This document shows positions 15,023 to 24,261 of a DNA stretch of 34,577 nucleotides, piece by piece. Location of the stretch: assembly GCA_035498015.1 (NCBI GenBank), contig DATKAO010000101.1, forward strand, positions 1-34,577. The letters run 5' to 3'. Made by a program: the position numbers and the translations under genes. This DNA comes from Myxococcota bacterium. Its GTDB lineage: Bacteria > Myxococcota_A > UBA9160 > SZUA-336. A model generated the notes under the pieces. The model was not told the origin of the DNA. It did no database searches and saw only the letters and a list, made by a program, of their open reading frames with translations. How positions within the stretch are numbered: the first letter of the stretch is position 1; every line of letters begins with the position of its first letter.

Positions 15023-16279
15023 GTGGTCCCGGTACGCGACAGCCTGGCGCTCGTGCTCGCCGGCGGCGAGGGCCGCCGCCTCTCGCCTCTGGTCAACGAG
15101 CGCAGCAAGCCCGCCATGTACTTCGGCGGCCGCTACCGGCTCATCGACTTCGTGCTCTCGAACCTCGTGAACAGCGGCTACCAGCAGATCCGCGTGCTGA
15201 CGCAGTACCACGCCACGTCGCTGATCCGGCACCTGTCGCGCGCCTGGTCGCTGGGCGGCGTGCTCGACGCCGCGATCGACCCCGTGCCCGCGGGCCAGAA
15301 CATCGGCCCGTTCTGGTTCCGGGGCACCGCCGACGCGATCTGGCAGAACCTCGACCTGCTGCGCGAGCTGCGCCCGCGCGACGTCGCGATCTTCGGCTCC
15401 GACCACGTGTACAAGATGGACGTGTCACTCATGCTCGAGGCGCACCGCGAGCGCGACGCCGAGCTGACCGTCGCCACGCTGCCCGTGCCGCGCGCCAGCG
15501 CGCGCGCCTTCGGCTGTCTCAAGGTCGACGACCGGGGCTGGGTGGTCGACTTTCTGGAGAAGCCGGCCGATCCACCGGGCATGCCCGGAAACCCCGACCT
15601 GACGCTGGTGTCGATGGGCAACTACGTGTTCCGCACCTCGACGCTGCTCCAGGAGCTGCGCCGCGACGCCGACACCGCCTCGACGACTCACGACTTCGGC
15701 CGCGACGTGCTGACCAGCGCACACAAGCGCATGCGCGTCCTGGCCTACGACTTCGCCTCGCAGCTCTGCCCTGGCGAGAGTGAGAACTCGCGCGGCTACT
15801 GGCGCGACGTGGGCACGCTCGACGCGTTCTTCGAGGCGAACCTCGACCTCGTGTCCGTCGAGCCGCACCTCAACCTGTACAACGACGCCTGGCCGATCCG
15901 CGGCACGCAGCCGCCGTCGGGCCCGTGCAAGTTCGTGTTCGGCGACGAGGCCGAGGGCCGCGTGGGCAAGGCGATCGACTCGATCGTGGGCTCGGGCTCG
16001 ATCATCTCGGGCGGCACGCTCGAGCGCACGGTCTGCTTCTACCGCGTGCGCGTGAACAGCTTCAGTCACGTCGAGGAGAGCGTGCTGTTCCCGCTGGTCG
16101 ACGTGGGCCGCGGCGCGCAGCTGCGGCGCTGCATCGTGGACAAGGGCGTGCGCATTCCCCCGGGTGAGACGATCGGCTACGACCTCGAGGCGGACCGCAA
16201 GCGCTTCACGGTCTCGGAGAACGGGGTGGTCGTGGTGTCTCGCGCCGACTTCGGGCAGCGCGACGAGTTCGACGTCTAG
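15023..16279 (+). CDS. glgC: Glucose-1-phosphate adenylyltransferase (ADP-glucose pyrophosphorylase)
   Basis: A 418-residue enzyme that makes ADP-glucose from ATP and glucose 1-phosphate, the committed step of bacterial glycogen synthesis. The nucleotide-binding loop is LAGGEGRRLSPL, followed by SKPAMYFGGRYRLIDF and LSNLVNSG. Further conserved blocks are GTADAIWQNLDLL, the catalytic SDHVYKMD, VDFLEKP, HDFGRDVL and GYWRDVGTLDAFFEANLDL. A left-handed beta-helix domain with the allosteric region follows from about residue 290. It is complete. It starts with GTG without a Shine-Dalgarno sequence; a promoter-like pair just upstream suggests a leaderless message. First gene of the five-gene glg operon, eight bases before glgA. 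Confidence 0.95.
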   Translation: MVPVRDSLALVLAGGEGRRLSPLVNERSKPAMYFGGRYRLIDFVLSNLVNSGYQQIRVLTQYHATSLIRHLSRAWSLGGVLDAAIDPVPAGQNIGPFWFRGTADAIWQNLDLLRELRPRDVAIFGSDHVYKMDVSLMLEAHRERDAELTVATLPVPRASARAFGCLKVDDRGWVVDFLEKPADPPGMPGNPDLTLVSMGNYVFRTSTLLQELRRDADTASTTHDFGRDVLTSAHKRMRVLAYDFASQLCPGESENSRGYWRDVGTLDAFFEANLDLVSVEPHLNLYNDAWPIRGTQPPSGPCKFVFGDEAEGRVGKAIDSIVGSGSIISGGTLERTVCFYRVRVNSFSHVEESVLFPLVDVGRGAQLRRCIVDKGVRIPPGETIGYDLEADRKRFTVSENGVVVVSRADFGQRDEFDV

Positions 16280-16287
16280 GGGCCGGA

Positions 16288-17709
16288 TTGCGCGTCTTCT
16301 TCGCGACCAGTGAGCTCGCTCCCCTGGCCCAGAGCGGCGGCCTCGGCGACGCCGTGTCGGGTCTCGCCCAGGCGCTCGCGGCGCGCGGTCACGAAGTGAC
16401 TTGTCTGTTGCCGGCGTACCGCAGCGCGCTCGCGCACCCGGCCTGCCCGCGGCTCTCGGACGCCGGCGCCGTGCGCCTGCCCGGGCCGTTCGGCGACGTG
16501 CGCGGCCGCTGGCTGGCGGGCACGTTCTCGCCCAAGGTCGAGCTGCGGCTGCTCGACGTGCCGCCGTTCTTCGAGCGTGCGGGCCTGTACGGCTTCGGCG
16601 ACGACGCCGCGCGCTTCATCTCGTTCTCGCGTGCGCTGGCGCTGCGCGCCTACGAGGAACGGCCGGACGTGCTCGTGACTCACGACTGGCACGCGGCGCT
16701 CGCGCTGTGCGTGCTGCGAACCTTGTACGACCGCGGCGCGGCGCGCGCGATCGCGACGGTGCAGGTGCTGCACAACGCGGCGTACCAGGGCCGGCAGCCG
16801 GCCTCGGCCATGGCCTGGACGGCGCTCCCGGCCGAGCTGTTCGCGCCGGACGGCCTCGAGTTCTTTGGCGACCTGTCGCTCTTGAAGGGCGGCGTGGTGT
16901 GGGCGGACCGGATCGTCGCGGTGTCTCCCACCTACGCGCGCGAGATCCAGCGGCCGGAGTTCGGGCTCGGCCTCGAGGGCCTGTACCAGCTGCGGAGCGA
17001 CCGGCTCACCGGGATCGCGAACGGCCTGGACGCGGTGCGCTTCGACCCGGCGACCGACAAGTCACTGCCCGAGCGCTTCGCGGCCGAGGCGCCTTCGGGC
17101 AAGCGCGCCTGCCGCGAGGCCGTGCTGGGCGAGCTGGGCCTGGCGCACGCGGAGCCCGGCCGCTTCCTCGCGGCGATCGGGCGGCTGACTCCCCAGAAGG
17201 GCTGGGACGTGCTGGCGGCCTCGCTGCCGGCGCTCGTGGCTTCGGGCTGCGTGCTGGCGCTGCTCGGCGACGGCGAGCCGGCCATCGCCGAGTCACTGCT
17301 CGAGGCGCAGCGGCGCTTCCCGCGCCGGGTGTCTGCGGCGATCTCGTGGAACGAGCGCGCCGCGCGGCGGCTCTACGCCGCTGCCGACGGCGTGCTCGTG
17401 CCCTCGCGCTTCGAGCCCTGCGGCCTCGTGCAGCTCACCGCGCAGCGCTACGGCGCGCTGCCGATCGCGCACCGGACCGGCGGGCTGGTCGACACGATCC
17501 GCGACGGTGAGTCGGGTCTGTTGTTCTCGCCGCTCACTCCCGGGGCGCTGACCGCGGCGGCGAACCGCGCCGCCAAGCTGTTCGCGGAGCGCGGATCCGA
17601 GCGGATCGCGCGCGACCTGCTGCGGGTCGACGTCTCGTGGTCGCGCCCGGCCGCGCTCTGGGAGGCCGAGCTCGAAGCCGTGGCGCGCGAGGCGCGCGGG
17701 CGCCTCTGA
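16288..17709 (+). CDS. glgA: Glycogen synthase (ADP-glucose dependent, GT5)
   Basis: A 473-residue glycosyltransferase that extends alpha-1,4-glucan chains from ADP-glucose. The start is TTG at 16288, supported by AGGGG five bases upstream; the protein then reads RVFFATSELAPLAQSGGLGD. The family loop KxGGLGD is present except that its usual Lys is Gln. Other blocks are intact: THDWHAAL, VLHNAAYQGR, ADRIVAVSPTYA, IGRLTPQKGWD, and near the C-terminus RFEPCGLVQLTAQRYGALP and RTGGLVDTI. Length is normal for bacterial GlgA. Its last base overlaps the first base of glgX (TGATG). The Lys-to-Gln change is discussed as a finding. Confidence 0.94.
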   Translation: MRVFFATSELAPLAQSGGLGDAVSGLAQALAARGHEVTCLLPAYRSALAHPACPRLSDAGAVRLPGPFGDVRGRWLAGTFSPKVELRLLDVPPFFERAGLYGFGDDAARFISFSRALALRAYEERPDVLVTHDWHAALALCVLRTLYDRGAARAIATVQVLHNAAYQGRQPASAMAWTALPAELFAPDGLEFFGDLSLLKGGVVWADRIVAVSPTYAREIQRPEFGLGLEGLYQLRSDRLTGIANGLDAVRFDPATDKSLPERFAAEAPSGKRACREAVLGELGLAHAEPGRFLAAIGRLTPQKGWDVLAASLPALVASGCVLALLGDGEPAIAESLLEAQRRFPRRVSAAISWNERAARRLYAAADGVLVPSRFEPCGLVQLTAQRYGALPIAHRTGGLVDTIRDGESGLLFSPLTPGALTAAANRAAKLFAERGSERIARDLLRVDVSWSRPAALWEAELEAVAREARGRL

Positions 17710-19709
17710 TGCAGCGGCTCGGCGCGCACTGGGACGGCGAGGCCACGACCTTCGCGCTCGCCTCCGTGCACGCCGAGTCGGTCGAGCTGTGTCTGTTCGC
17801 GCACCGCGACGCGCCGCGCGAGATGCAGCGCCTGCCGCTCGTGCGCGGCCCCGACGGCTGCTTCGTCGCGCGCGTGTCGGGCGTGGGGCCGGGTCAGCTC
17901 TACGGCTACCGCGTGCACGGCCCGTGGGCGCCCGAGCGCGGCCTGCGCTTCAACGGCCAGAAGCTCCTGGTCGACCCCTGGGCGCGCGCGCTCACCGGCG
18001 CGGTGCGCTGGCACGAGTCACTGCGCGGCGACAGCCCGCTCGACAGCGCGCCCTACGTGCCGCGCTCCCTCGTGGTCGACCCGCGCTTCGACTGGGGCGA
18101 CGACCGGGCCCCCGCCGTCCCCTGGCAGGACACCGTGCTCTACGAGGTCCACGTGAAGGGCATGACCCGGCTCCACCCCGAGCTGCCCGAGGCCGAGCGC
18201 GGGCGCTACCTCGGGCTGGCGGCGCCACCGATCGTGGAGCATCTGCGCGCGCTGGGAGTCACCACGCTCTCGCTCCTGCCCGTGCAGCACTCCGCGCCCG
18301 ACGCTCATGTGGCCAAGCTCGGGCTCGCGAACTACTGGGGCTACGGCACGCTTGCCTACTTCGCGCCCGACGCGCGCTTCGCCAGCGCCGACACGGGCGA
18401 GCAGGTCAGCGAGTTCCGCGAGATGGTGCGCCGGCTGCACCACGCGGGGCTCGAGGTGCTGATCGACGTGGTCTACAACCACACCCCGGAAGGCGGCGCC
18501 GACGGGCCGACCTACTCCTTGCGCGGCGTGGACAACGCGACCTTCTACCGGCTCGACCCCGAACGGCCCGCCGAGTACGAAGACTGGAGCGGCTGCGGCA
18601 ACACGCTCGACCTGCGCCAGCCGCGCACGCGCCAGCTCGCACTCGACAGCCTGAGACACTGGGTGAGCGAGCTGCACGTGGACGGCTTCCGCTTCGATCT
18701 CGCGCCCGCGCTGGCGCGCGACCCGCTGGCGTTCGACGCCGGCGCGGCGTTCCTGAAGGAGCTCGTCGCCGACCCGGTGCTGGGCGGGGTGAAGCTCGTG
18801 GCCGAGCCTTGGGATGCAAGCCCCGACGGCTACCAGCTGGGGGCCTTTCCGGAGCCCTTCCGCGAGTGGAACGATCGCTTCCGCGACGCCGCGCGCCGCT
18901 TCTGGCGGGGCGACGCCGGGACTCACTCGGAGCTGGCCACGCGGCTGGCCGGCTCGCAGGACGTGTTCGGCCGCGGCGGGCGCTCGCCGCTGTCGAGCGT
19001 GAACTTCGTGACCTGTCACGACGGCTTCACGCTCGAGGACCTGGTGAGCTACGCGCACAAGCACAACGACGCGAACGGCGAGGAGAACCGCGACGGCCCG
19101 CACGAGAGCTGGAGTCACGGCTGGGGCGCCGAGGGTCCGAGCCGCGACCCGCGCGTGCTGCGCCTGCGCGAGCGCGCCAAGCGCAATCTGATCACGACGC
19201 TGGCTTTCGCGCAGGGCGTGCCGATGCTCTCGCACGGCGACGAGCTCGGCCGCACGCAGGCGGGGAACAACAACGCCTACTGTCACGACGACCCGCTCAC
19301 CTGGATCGACTGGACGCTCGACGAGCGGCGCAGCGAGTTCCTCGAGTTCGTGCGCACGGCCTTCGCGCTGCGCCGCGTGAGCCCGGCGCTGGCGCGCGAG
19401 CGCTTCTTCACCGAGCGCGAGGTGACCTGGCTGCGGCCCGACGGGCAGCCGCTCTCGCCCGACGACTGGCGCGATCCGGAGCGCCGCGCATTCGGGCTCC
19501 ACGTGCACGGCCCCGAGCCCGCGCTGCTCCTGGTGAACGCGAGCACGCGGGGCGTGTCCTTCCAGCTGCCCGACCCCGGCGCGGGCGCACGCTGGCGCGC
19601 GCTCTTGGGCAGCGCCTGCAAGGTACCGCTGGCGCTCCGGCGCGGGCGGGCGCGCGTGGCGGCGCACGCCTGTCTCTGGCTCGGCGCCGAGCGGAGTGAC
19701 CTGCCATGA
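17709..19709 (+). CDS. glgX: Glycogen debranching enzyme (GH13, GlgX/isoamylase type)
   Basis: A 666-residue enzyme that hydrolyses alpha-1,6 branches of glycogen, usually after phosphorylase has trimmed the outer chains. The N-terminal CBM48-like domain (residues 5-105) has LYGYRVHGPWAPERGLRFNG. The GH13 barrel follows: NYWGYGTLAYFAPDARFAS, EVLIDVVYNHTPEGG, the nucleophile Asp330 in GFRFDLAPAL, the acid/base Glu366 in VAEPWDA and the third acid in TCHDGFTLEDL. HKHNDANGEENRDG is typical of the GlgX/TreX subgroup. The C-terminal beta domain ends near residue 660. Because treY and treZ genes are absent, a glycogen role is favoured over a trehalose role. It overlaps glgA by one base and malQ by four. 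Confidence 0.94.
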   Translation: MQRLGAHWDGEATTFALASVHAESVELCLFAHRDAPREMQRLPLVRGPDGCFVARVSGVGPGQLYGYRVHGPWAPERGLRFNGQKLLVDPWARALTGAVRWHESLRGDSPLDSAPYVPRSLVVDPRFDWGDDRAPAVPWQDTVLYEVHVKGMTRLHPELPEAERGRYLGLAAPPIVEHLRALGVTTLSLLPVQHSAPDAHVAKLGLANYWGYGTLAYFAPDARFASADTGEQVSEFREMVRRLHHAGLEVLIDVVYNHTPEGGADGPTYSLRGVDNATFYRLDPERPAEYEDWSGCGNTLDLRQPRTRQLALDSLRHWVSELHVDGFRFDLAPALARDPLAFDAGAAFLKELVADPVLGGVKLVAEPWDASPDGYQLGAFPEPFREWNDRFRDAARRFWRGDAGTHSELATRLAGSQDVFGRGGRSPLSSVNFVTCHDGFTLEDLVSYAHKHNDANGEENRDGPHESWSHGWGAEGPSRDPRVLRLRERAKRNLITTLAFAQGVPMLSHGDELGRTQAGNNNAYCHDDPLTWIDWTLDERRSEFLEFVRTAFALRRVSPALARERFFTEREVTWLRPDGQPLSPDDWRDPERRAFGLHVHGPEPALLLVNASTRGVSFQLPDPGAGARWRALLGSACKVPLALRRGRARVAAHACLWLGAERSDLP

Positions 19710-21820
19710 CCGACTCGGCCCGGCCTGCGCTGGCGCGCCTCGCCGATCGGCTCGGGGTGTTCGCGAGCTACCACGACATCGCCGGCACCTACCGGCCCAC
19801 GAGCGATGCCACGCGCGAGGCGCTGTGCAGCGCCATGGGCTACGCCTGCGCCAGCGAAGCCGAGGCCGAGGCGCGCCTGGCCGAGCTCGCGGCGCACGAG
19901 GCGGAGCACTGGCTCGATCCGGTGGCGGTCCTGCGCGAGGAGCCCGGCGCCCCGCTGCGCCTGCGGCTGCGCGCGCCCGACGGCGAAGCCCAGCTCGAGC
20001 TCGCGCGCGAGTCCGGGGGCGTGACCCGCTCGGCAGTCACGGTGAGCGGCGGCCAGCTCGCGCTGCCGGCCGACCTGGGCCCCGGCGTGCACGAGCTGCA
20101 GCTCGAGTTCCCGGAGCGCAAGGCCTCGCAGCTCCTGATCGTGGCGCCCCGCACCGCCTGGCGCGCCGACGAGGCGCTGGGCGAGGACCGCGCGCTCGGC
20201 GTCTGGACCAACCTGTACACGCTGCGCAGCCGCGTGAACTGGGGCTTCGGTGACTTCTCCGACCTGGCGCGGCTGGCCGAGTGGCTGGCCCCGCTCGGCG
20301 TCGACTTCGTGGCCGTGAACCCGCTGCACGCGCTCGCCAACCGGGGCGATGCGATCGCGCCCTACAGCCCCGTGTCTCGCGTGTTCATGAACCCGCTGTA
20401 TCTCGACGTCGAGGCGGTGCCCGAGCTCGCCCACGCCGAGCGCGCGCGCGCCATGGCGGCCCAGCAGCCGCTGGCCCGGCTGCGCGGCGCGCGCGAGCTC
20501 GACCATCCGGCGATCCTCGCGGCCAAGACGGCCGTGCTGCGCGAGCTGTGGCGGGCGTTCGTCGCGGGCGAGCGCGCCGGCGAGACCGCGCGCGGCCGCG
20601 CGCACGCGCGCGCGCGCCAGGAGCTCGGCCCCGAGCTCGCCGACTTCGCCGCCTTCGAGACACTCCAGGCCGAGCTGCGCGAGCCCGACTGGCGGCGCTG
20701 GCCCGCCGAGCTGCGTGACCCGCGCTCGCCCGAGGTGCGCGAGTTCGCCGCGGCGCACGCCGAGGAGATCGACTTCCGCTCGTGGCTGCAGGCCGAGGCC
20801 GAGCTGCAGCTCGCCTTCGTCGCGGGCGCCGCGCGCGGGGCGCGCATGCGCATCGGCGTGTGCAAGGACCTCGCGATCGGCAGCGCGCCCGACTCGGCCG
20901 ACACCTGGCTGTGGCGCGGCCTGTTCGCCCAAGGCGTGTCACTCGGCGCGCCGCCCGACGCGTACGCGGCCTCGGGCCAGGACTGGGGCTTGCCGCCGCT
21001 CGTGCCCCACCGCCTGCGCGCCGATGGCTACCGCTTCCTGCGCCAGCTCCTGCGCGCCGCGTTCCGCAGCTCGGGGGCGCTGCGCATCGACCACGTGATG
21101 GGCCTGCAGCGCCAGTTCTGGATCCCCGAGGGCCGGCCCGGCAGCGAGGGCACCTACGTGGCACAGCCCGCGAACGACCTGTTCGGCGTGCTCGCCCTGG
21201 AGAGCCGGCGCGCGCGATCGCTCGTCGTGGGCGAAGATCTGGGCACCGTTCCGGTCGAGCTGGGGCCGGAGCTCGAGAGCTGGGGGGTGCTGTCCATGCG
21301 GGTCGTGTGCTTCGAGCGCGATGGCGCGGCGTTCCGCCCGAGCGCCGGCTACCCGCGCCGCGCGCTCTCGGTCGTGGTCACGCACGACCTGCCGCCGATC
21401 GCCGGCTGGCTCGAAGGCGCCGACCTGCGCCTGCGCGCCCAGGTCGGGTCACTCCCGCCAGACGAGCTCGAGGGCGCGCTCGCCGCGCGCAGTGCCGACC
21501 GCGAGGGCCTGGCCTCGAAGCTGCGCGAGGAGGGCGAGCTCGGCGAAGCTTCCGACGTGGACGCGATCTCGCGCGCGGCGCAGCGCTTCCTGGCGCGCAC
21601 GCCGTCGCGGCTGGTCGGGCTCGCGCTCGACGACCTGGCAGGCGAGCGCGAGCCGCTCAATCTGCCGGGCATTCCGGTCGCCGTGCACCGCAGCTGGTCG
21701 CGCCGCATGGCGCGTGAGCTCGAGGACCTCGCCGCCGACCCGGAGCTCGAGACACTGTTGCAGGACGCCGCCGCGCGCACGCGAGACCGGCGCGGCGAGC
21801 CGGAGGGAAGCCCCGCATGA
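19706..21820 (+). CDS. malQ: 4-alpha-glucanotransferase (amylomaltase, GH77)
   Basis: A 704-residue disproportionating enzyme that moves maltosyl and longer units between alpha-1,4-glucans. The first 150 residues form the extra N-terminal domain seen in the long MalQ type. The GH77 barrel then shows NWGFGDFSDL, YSPVSRVFMNPLYLD, CKDLAIG, the nucleophile Asp462 in LRIDHVMGL, the acid/base Glu in VGEDLGTVP, and the third acid in VVTHDLPPIAGW. Length is close to E. coli MalQ. It overlaps glgX (ATGA) and glgP (ATGA), so it is translated in step with both. In this setting it probably recycles short maltodextrins left by debranching so that phosphorylase can use them again. Confidence 0.94.
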   Translation: MTDSARPALARLADRLGVFASYHDIAGTYRPTSDATREALCSAMGYACASEAEAEARLAELAAHEAEHWLDPVAVLREEPGAPLRLRLRAPDGEAQLELARESGGVTRSAVTVSGGQLALPADLGPGVHELQLEFPERKASQLLIVAPRTAWRADEALGEDRALGVWTNLYTLRSRVNWGFGDFSDLARLAEWLAPLGVDFVAVNPLHALANRGDAIAPYSPVSRVFMNPLYLDVEAVPELAHAERARAMAAQQPLARLRGARELDHPAILAAKTAVLRELWRAFVAGERAGETARGRAHARARQELGPELADFAAFETLQAELREPDWRRWPAELRDPRSPEVREFAAAHAEEIDFRSWLQAEAELQLAFVAGAARGARMRIGVCKDLAIGSAPDSADTWLWRGLFAQGVSLGAPPDAYAASGQDWGLPPLVPHRLRADGYRFLRQLLRAAFRSSGALRIDHVMGLQRQFWIPEGRPGSEGTYVAQPANDLFGVLALESRRARSLVVGEDLGTVPVELGPELESWGVLSMRVVCFERDGAAFRPSAGYPRRALSVVVTHDLPPIAGWLEGADLRLRAQVGSLPPDELEGALAARSADREGLASKLREEGELGEASDVDAISRAAQRFLARTPSRLVGLALDDLAGEREPLNLPGIPVAVHRSWSRRMARELEDLAADPELETLLQDAAARTRDRRGEPEGSPA

Positions 21821-24261
21821 GCGACTCGAAGGCCCCCCTGCCCGACTTCGCCGCAGCCGTGCAGCGCAACCTGCGCTACGGGCTGGGCAAGCGCTGGCAG
21901 GACGCCGCGCCCGGCGACCTGTTCCTGGCCGTGTCACTCGCGCTGCGCGAGCCGCTGATCGAGCAGATGCTCGCGACCGAGGAGCGCTACCGCGCCGCCG
22001 ACGCGAAGCGGCTGTACTACCTGTCGGTCGAGTTCCTGATGGGCCGCTCGCTCGGCAACAACCTGCTCAACCTGGGCATGCTGGAGCCGGTGCGCGCGGC
22101 GCTGGCGTCTTTGGGCGTCGACCTCGAGGCGCTGCGCGAGCTCGAGCCCGACGCGGCGCTGGGCAACGGCGGCCTCGGGCGGCTGGCGGCGTGCTACCTC
22201 GACTCACTCGCCACGCTCGACATGCCCGGCTTCGGCTACGGCATCAACTACGAGCACGGCCTGTTCCGCCAGGCGATCGAGAACGGCGAGCAGCGCGAGC
22301 ATCCCGACAGCTGGCGCGCGCAGGGCTCGCCCTGGCTGATCCAGAAGCGCGGCGAGACGCTGCGCATTCCCGTGTACGGCTCGCTCGAGAAGGTCGCGTC
22401 GGGCCCGGACGACCTGCGCAACACGCGCTGGACGCACCAGCGCGTGCTGCTCGGCGCGCCCGACGACCTGCCGGTCGCGGCCTGGGGCGGGCGCACGGTG
22501 AACGTGCTGCGCCTCTACTCCGCGCAGGCCTCGGACGACTTCGACATCGGCATCTTCCACGGCGGGGACTACCAGCGCGCGTTCGAGCAGAAGCTCGCCT
22601 CCGAGCGCGTCTCGAAGGTGCTCTACCCGCCCGAGTCGACCAACGCCGGCAAGGAGCTGCGGCTCTTGCAGGAATACTTCTTCGTGGCCTGCGCGCTGCA
22701 CGACATCGTGGCGCGCTATCTCACCACGCGGCGCGGCTTCGACAGCTTCCCGGAGAAGGTCGCGATCCAGCTCAACGATACCCACCCCGCGCTCGCGGTG
22801 GCGGAGCTGGTGCGCATCTTCGTCGACGAGCACGGCATGCCCTTCGAGCGCGCCTTCGACCTCGCGCAGCGCACGTTCGCCTACACCAATCACACGCTCC
22901 TGCCCGAGGCGCTGGAGCGCTGGCCCAAGCCGCTGCTCGCACACGTCGCGCCGAGACACTTGCAGATCATCGAGCGCATCAACGCGCAGTTTCTCGGCGA
23001 GGTCGAGGTGCGCTGGCCGGGCAACGTCGAGAAGCTGCGGCGCATGTCGATCATCGAGGAAGGCTACCCGCAGCACGTGCGCATGGCGCACCTGGCGATC
23101 GTGGGGAGTCACGCGATCAACGGCGTGTCGAAGCTGCACTCCGAGCTCGTGAAGAGCGCGCTCGTGCCCGACTTCGCGGAGCTCTGGCCGGGCCGCTTCC
23201 AGAACAAGACCAACGGCGTCTCGCCGCGGCGCTGGCTGCAGAAGGCCAACCGCGGCCTCTCCGACCTGATCAGCTCGCGCATCGGCGAGGGCTGGAAGAG
23301 CGACCTCGAAGGCCTGCGCGAGCTCGAGCCGTTCGCCGACGACGCCGAGTTCCAGCGCGCCTTCCGCGACGTGAAGCGCGCCAACAAGGCCCGGCTCTCG
23401 GGCGTGGTCGCCCAGAGCGCGGGCGTGGCGCTCGACCCCGACACGCTGTTCGACGTGCAGGTGAAGCGCATGCACGAGTACAAGCGCCAGCTGCTCGCGG
23501 CGCTGCGCGGGATCGAGATGTATCTCGAGATCGCCGACGACGGCCGCGACCCGACCGCGCCGCGCGCGCTGATCTTCGCGGGCAAGGCCGCGCCGGAGTA
23601 CTTCGCCGCCAAGCTCGTGATTCGCCTGATCAACGACGTGTCGGCCGTGGTGAACCGCGACCCGCGCACGCGCGGCAAGCTGCGGGTGGTGTTCGTGCCC
23701 GACTACCGCGTGTCACTGGCCGAGAAGATCATCCCCGCGGCCGACCTGTCGGAGCAGATCTCGACCGCCGGCCAGGAGGCCTCGGGCACGGGCAACATGA
23801 AGCTCGCGCTCAACGGCGCGCTCACGATCGGCACGCTCGACGGCGCCACGATCGAGATGCGCGAGGCGGTCGGCCAGGAGAACCTCTACATCTTCGGCCT
23901 GGACGCGCCCGCGGTCGCGGCGCTGCGCGCGTCGGGCACGTACGACCCGCGCGCGCTGGTCGCGCGCACGCCGCGCCTGGCCCGCGTGCTCGACGCCCTG
24001 CGCGGCGGGCGCTTCTCGCCCGACGAGCCGCAGCGCTACGCGCCGCTGCTCGAGTCACTCGAGCGCGAGGACCGCTGGCTCGTGCTGGCCGACTTCGCCT
24101 CCTACGGCGAGTGTCAGGAGCGGGTCTCGCGCGACTGGCTCGATCGCGCCGGCTGGGACCGGCGCGCGATCCTGAACGTGGCCCGCATGGGCTACTTCTC
24201 GAGCGACCGCGCCGTGCGCGAGTACGCGACCGCGATCTGGAACCTCAAGCCGGTCCCGTGA
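21817..24261 (+). CDS. glgP: Glycogen/alpha-glucan phosphorylase (GT35)
   Basis: An 814-residue PLP enzyme that releases glucose 1-phosphate from the non-reducing ends of glycogen. Blocks seen in order are YYLSVEFLMGRSLGNNLLNL, LGNGGLGRLAACYLDS, GYGINYEHGLF, the acidic loop IQLNDTHPALAVAEL, YTNHTLLPEALERWP, FQNKTNGVSPRRWL, VQVKRMHEYKRQLL, and the PLP site EASGTGNMKLALNGAL with Lys662. It is complete. Last gene of the operon; the start overlaps malQ as ATGA. Its 3' end overlaps the response-regulator gene on the opposite strand by 17 bases, and no terminator hairpin is visible between them. No allosteric N-terminal extension of the eukaryotic kind is present. Confidence 0.96.
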   Translation: MSDSKAPLPDFAAAVQRNLRYGLGKRWQDAAPGDLFLAVSLALREPLIEQMLATEERYRAADAKRLYYLSVEFLMGRSLGNNLLNLGMLEPVRAALASLGVDLEALRELEPDAALGNGGLGRLAACYLDSLATLDMPGFGYGINYEHGLFRQAIENGEQREHPDSWRAQGSPWLIQKRGETLRIPVYGSLEKVASGPDDLRNTRWTHQRVLLGAPDDLPVAAWGGRTVNVLRLYSAQASDDFDIGIFHGGDYQRAFEQKLASERVSKVLYPPESTNAGKELRLLQEYFFVACALHDIVARYLTTRRGFDSFPEKVAIQLNDTHPALAVAELVRIFVDEHGMPFERAFDLAQRTFAYTNHTLLPEALERWPKPLLAHVAPRHLQIIERINAQFLGEVEVRWPGNVEKLRRMSIIEEGYPQHVRMAHLAIVGSHAINGVSKLHSELVKSALVPDFAELWPGRFQNKTNGVSPRRWLQKANRGLSDLISSRIGEGWKSDLEGLRELEPFADDAEFQRAFRDVKRANKARLSGVVAQSAGVALDPDTLFDVQVKRMHEYKRQLLAALRGIEMYLEIADDGRDPTAPRALIFAGKAAPEYFAAKLVIRLINDVSAVVNRDPRTRGKLRVVFVPDYRVSLAEKIIPAADLSEQISTAGQEASGTGNMKLALNGALTIGTLDGATIEMREAVGQENLYIFGLDAPAVAALRASGTYDPRALVARTPRLARVLDALRGGRFSPDEPQRYAPLLESLEREDRWLVLADFASYGECQERVSRDWLDRAGWDRRAILNVARMGYFSSDRAVREYATAIWNLKPVP

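Noticed and set aside
17709-21820. A trehalose operon (TreX with TreY/TreZ)
   Set aside because: No TreY- or TreZ-type GH13 enzyme is present. The neighbours are GlgC, GlgA, MalQ and GlgP, so a glycogen debranching role is the simpler reading.
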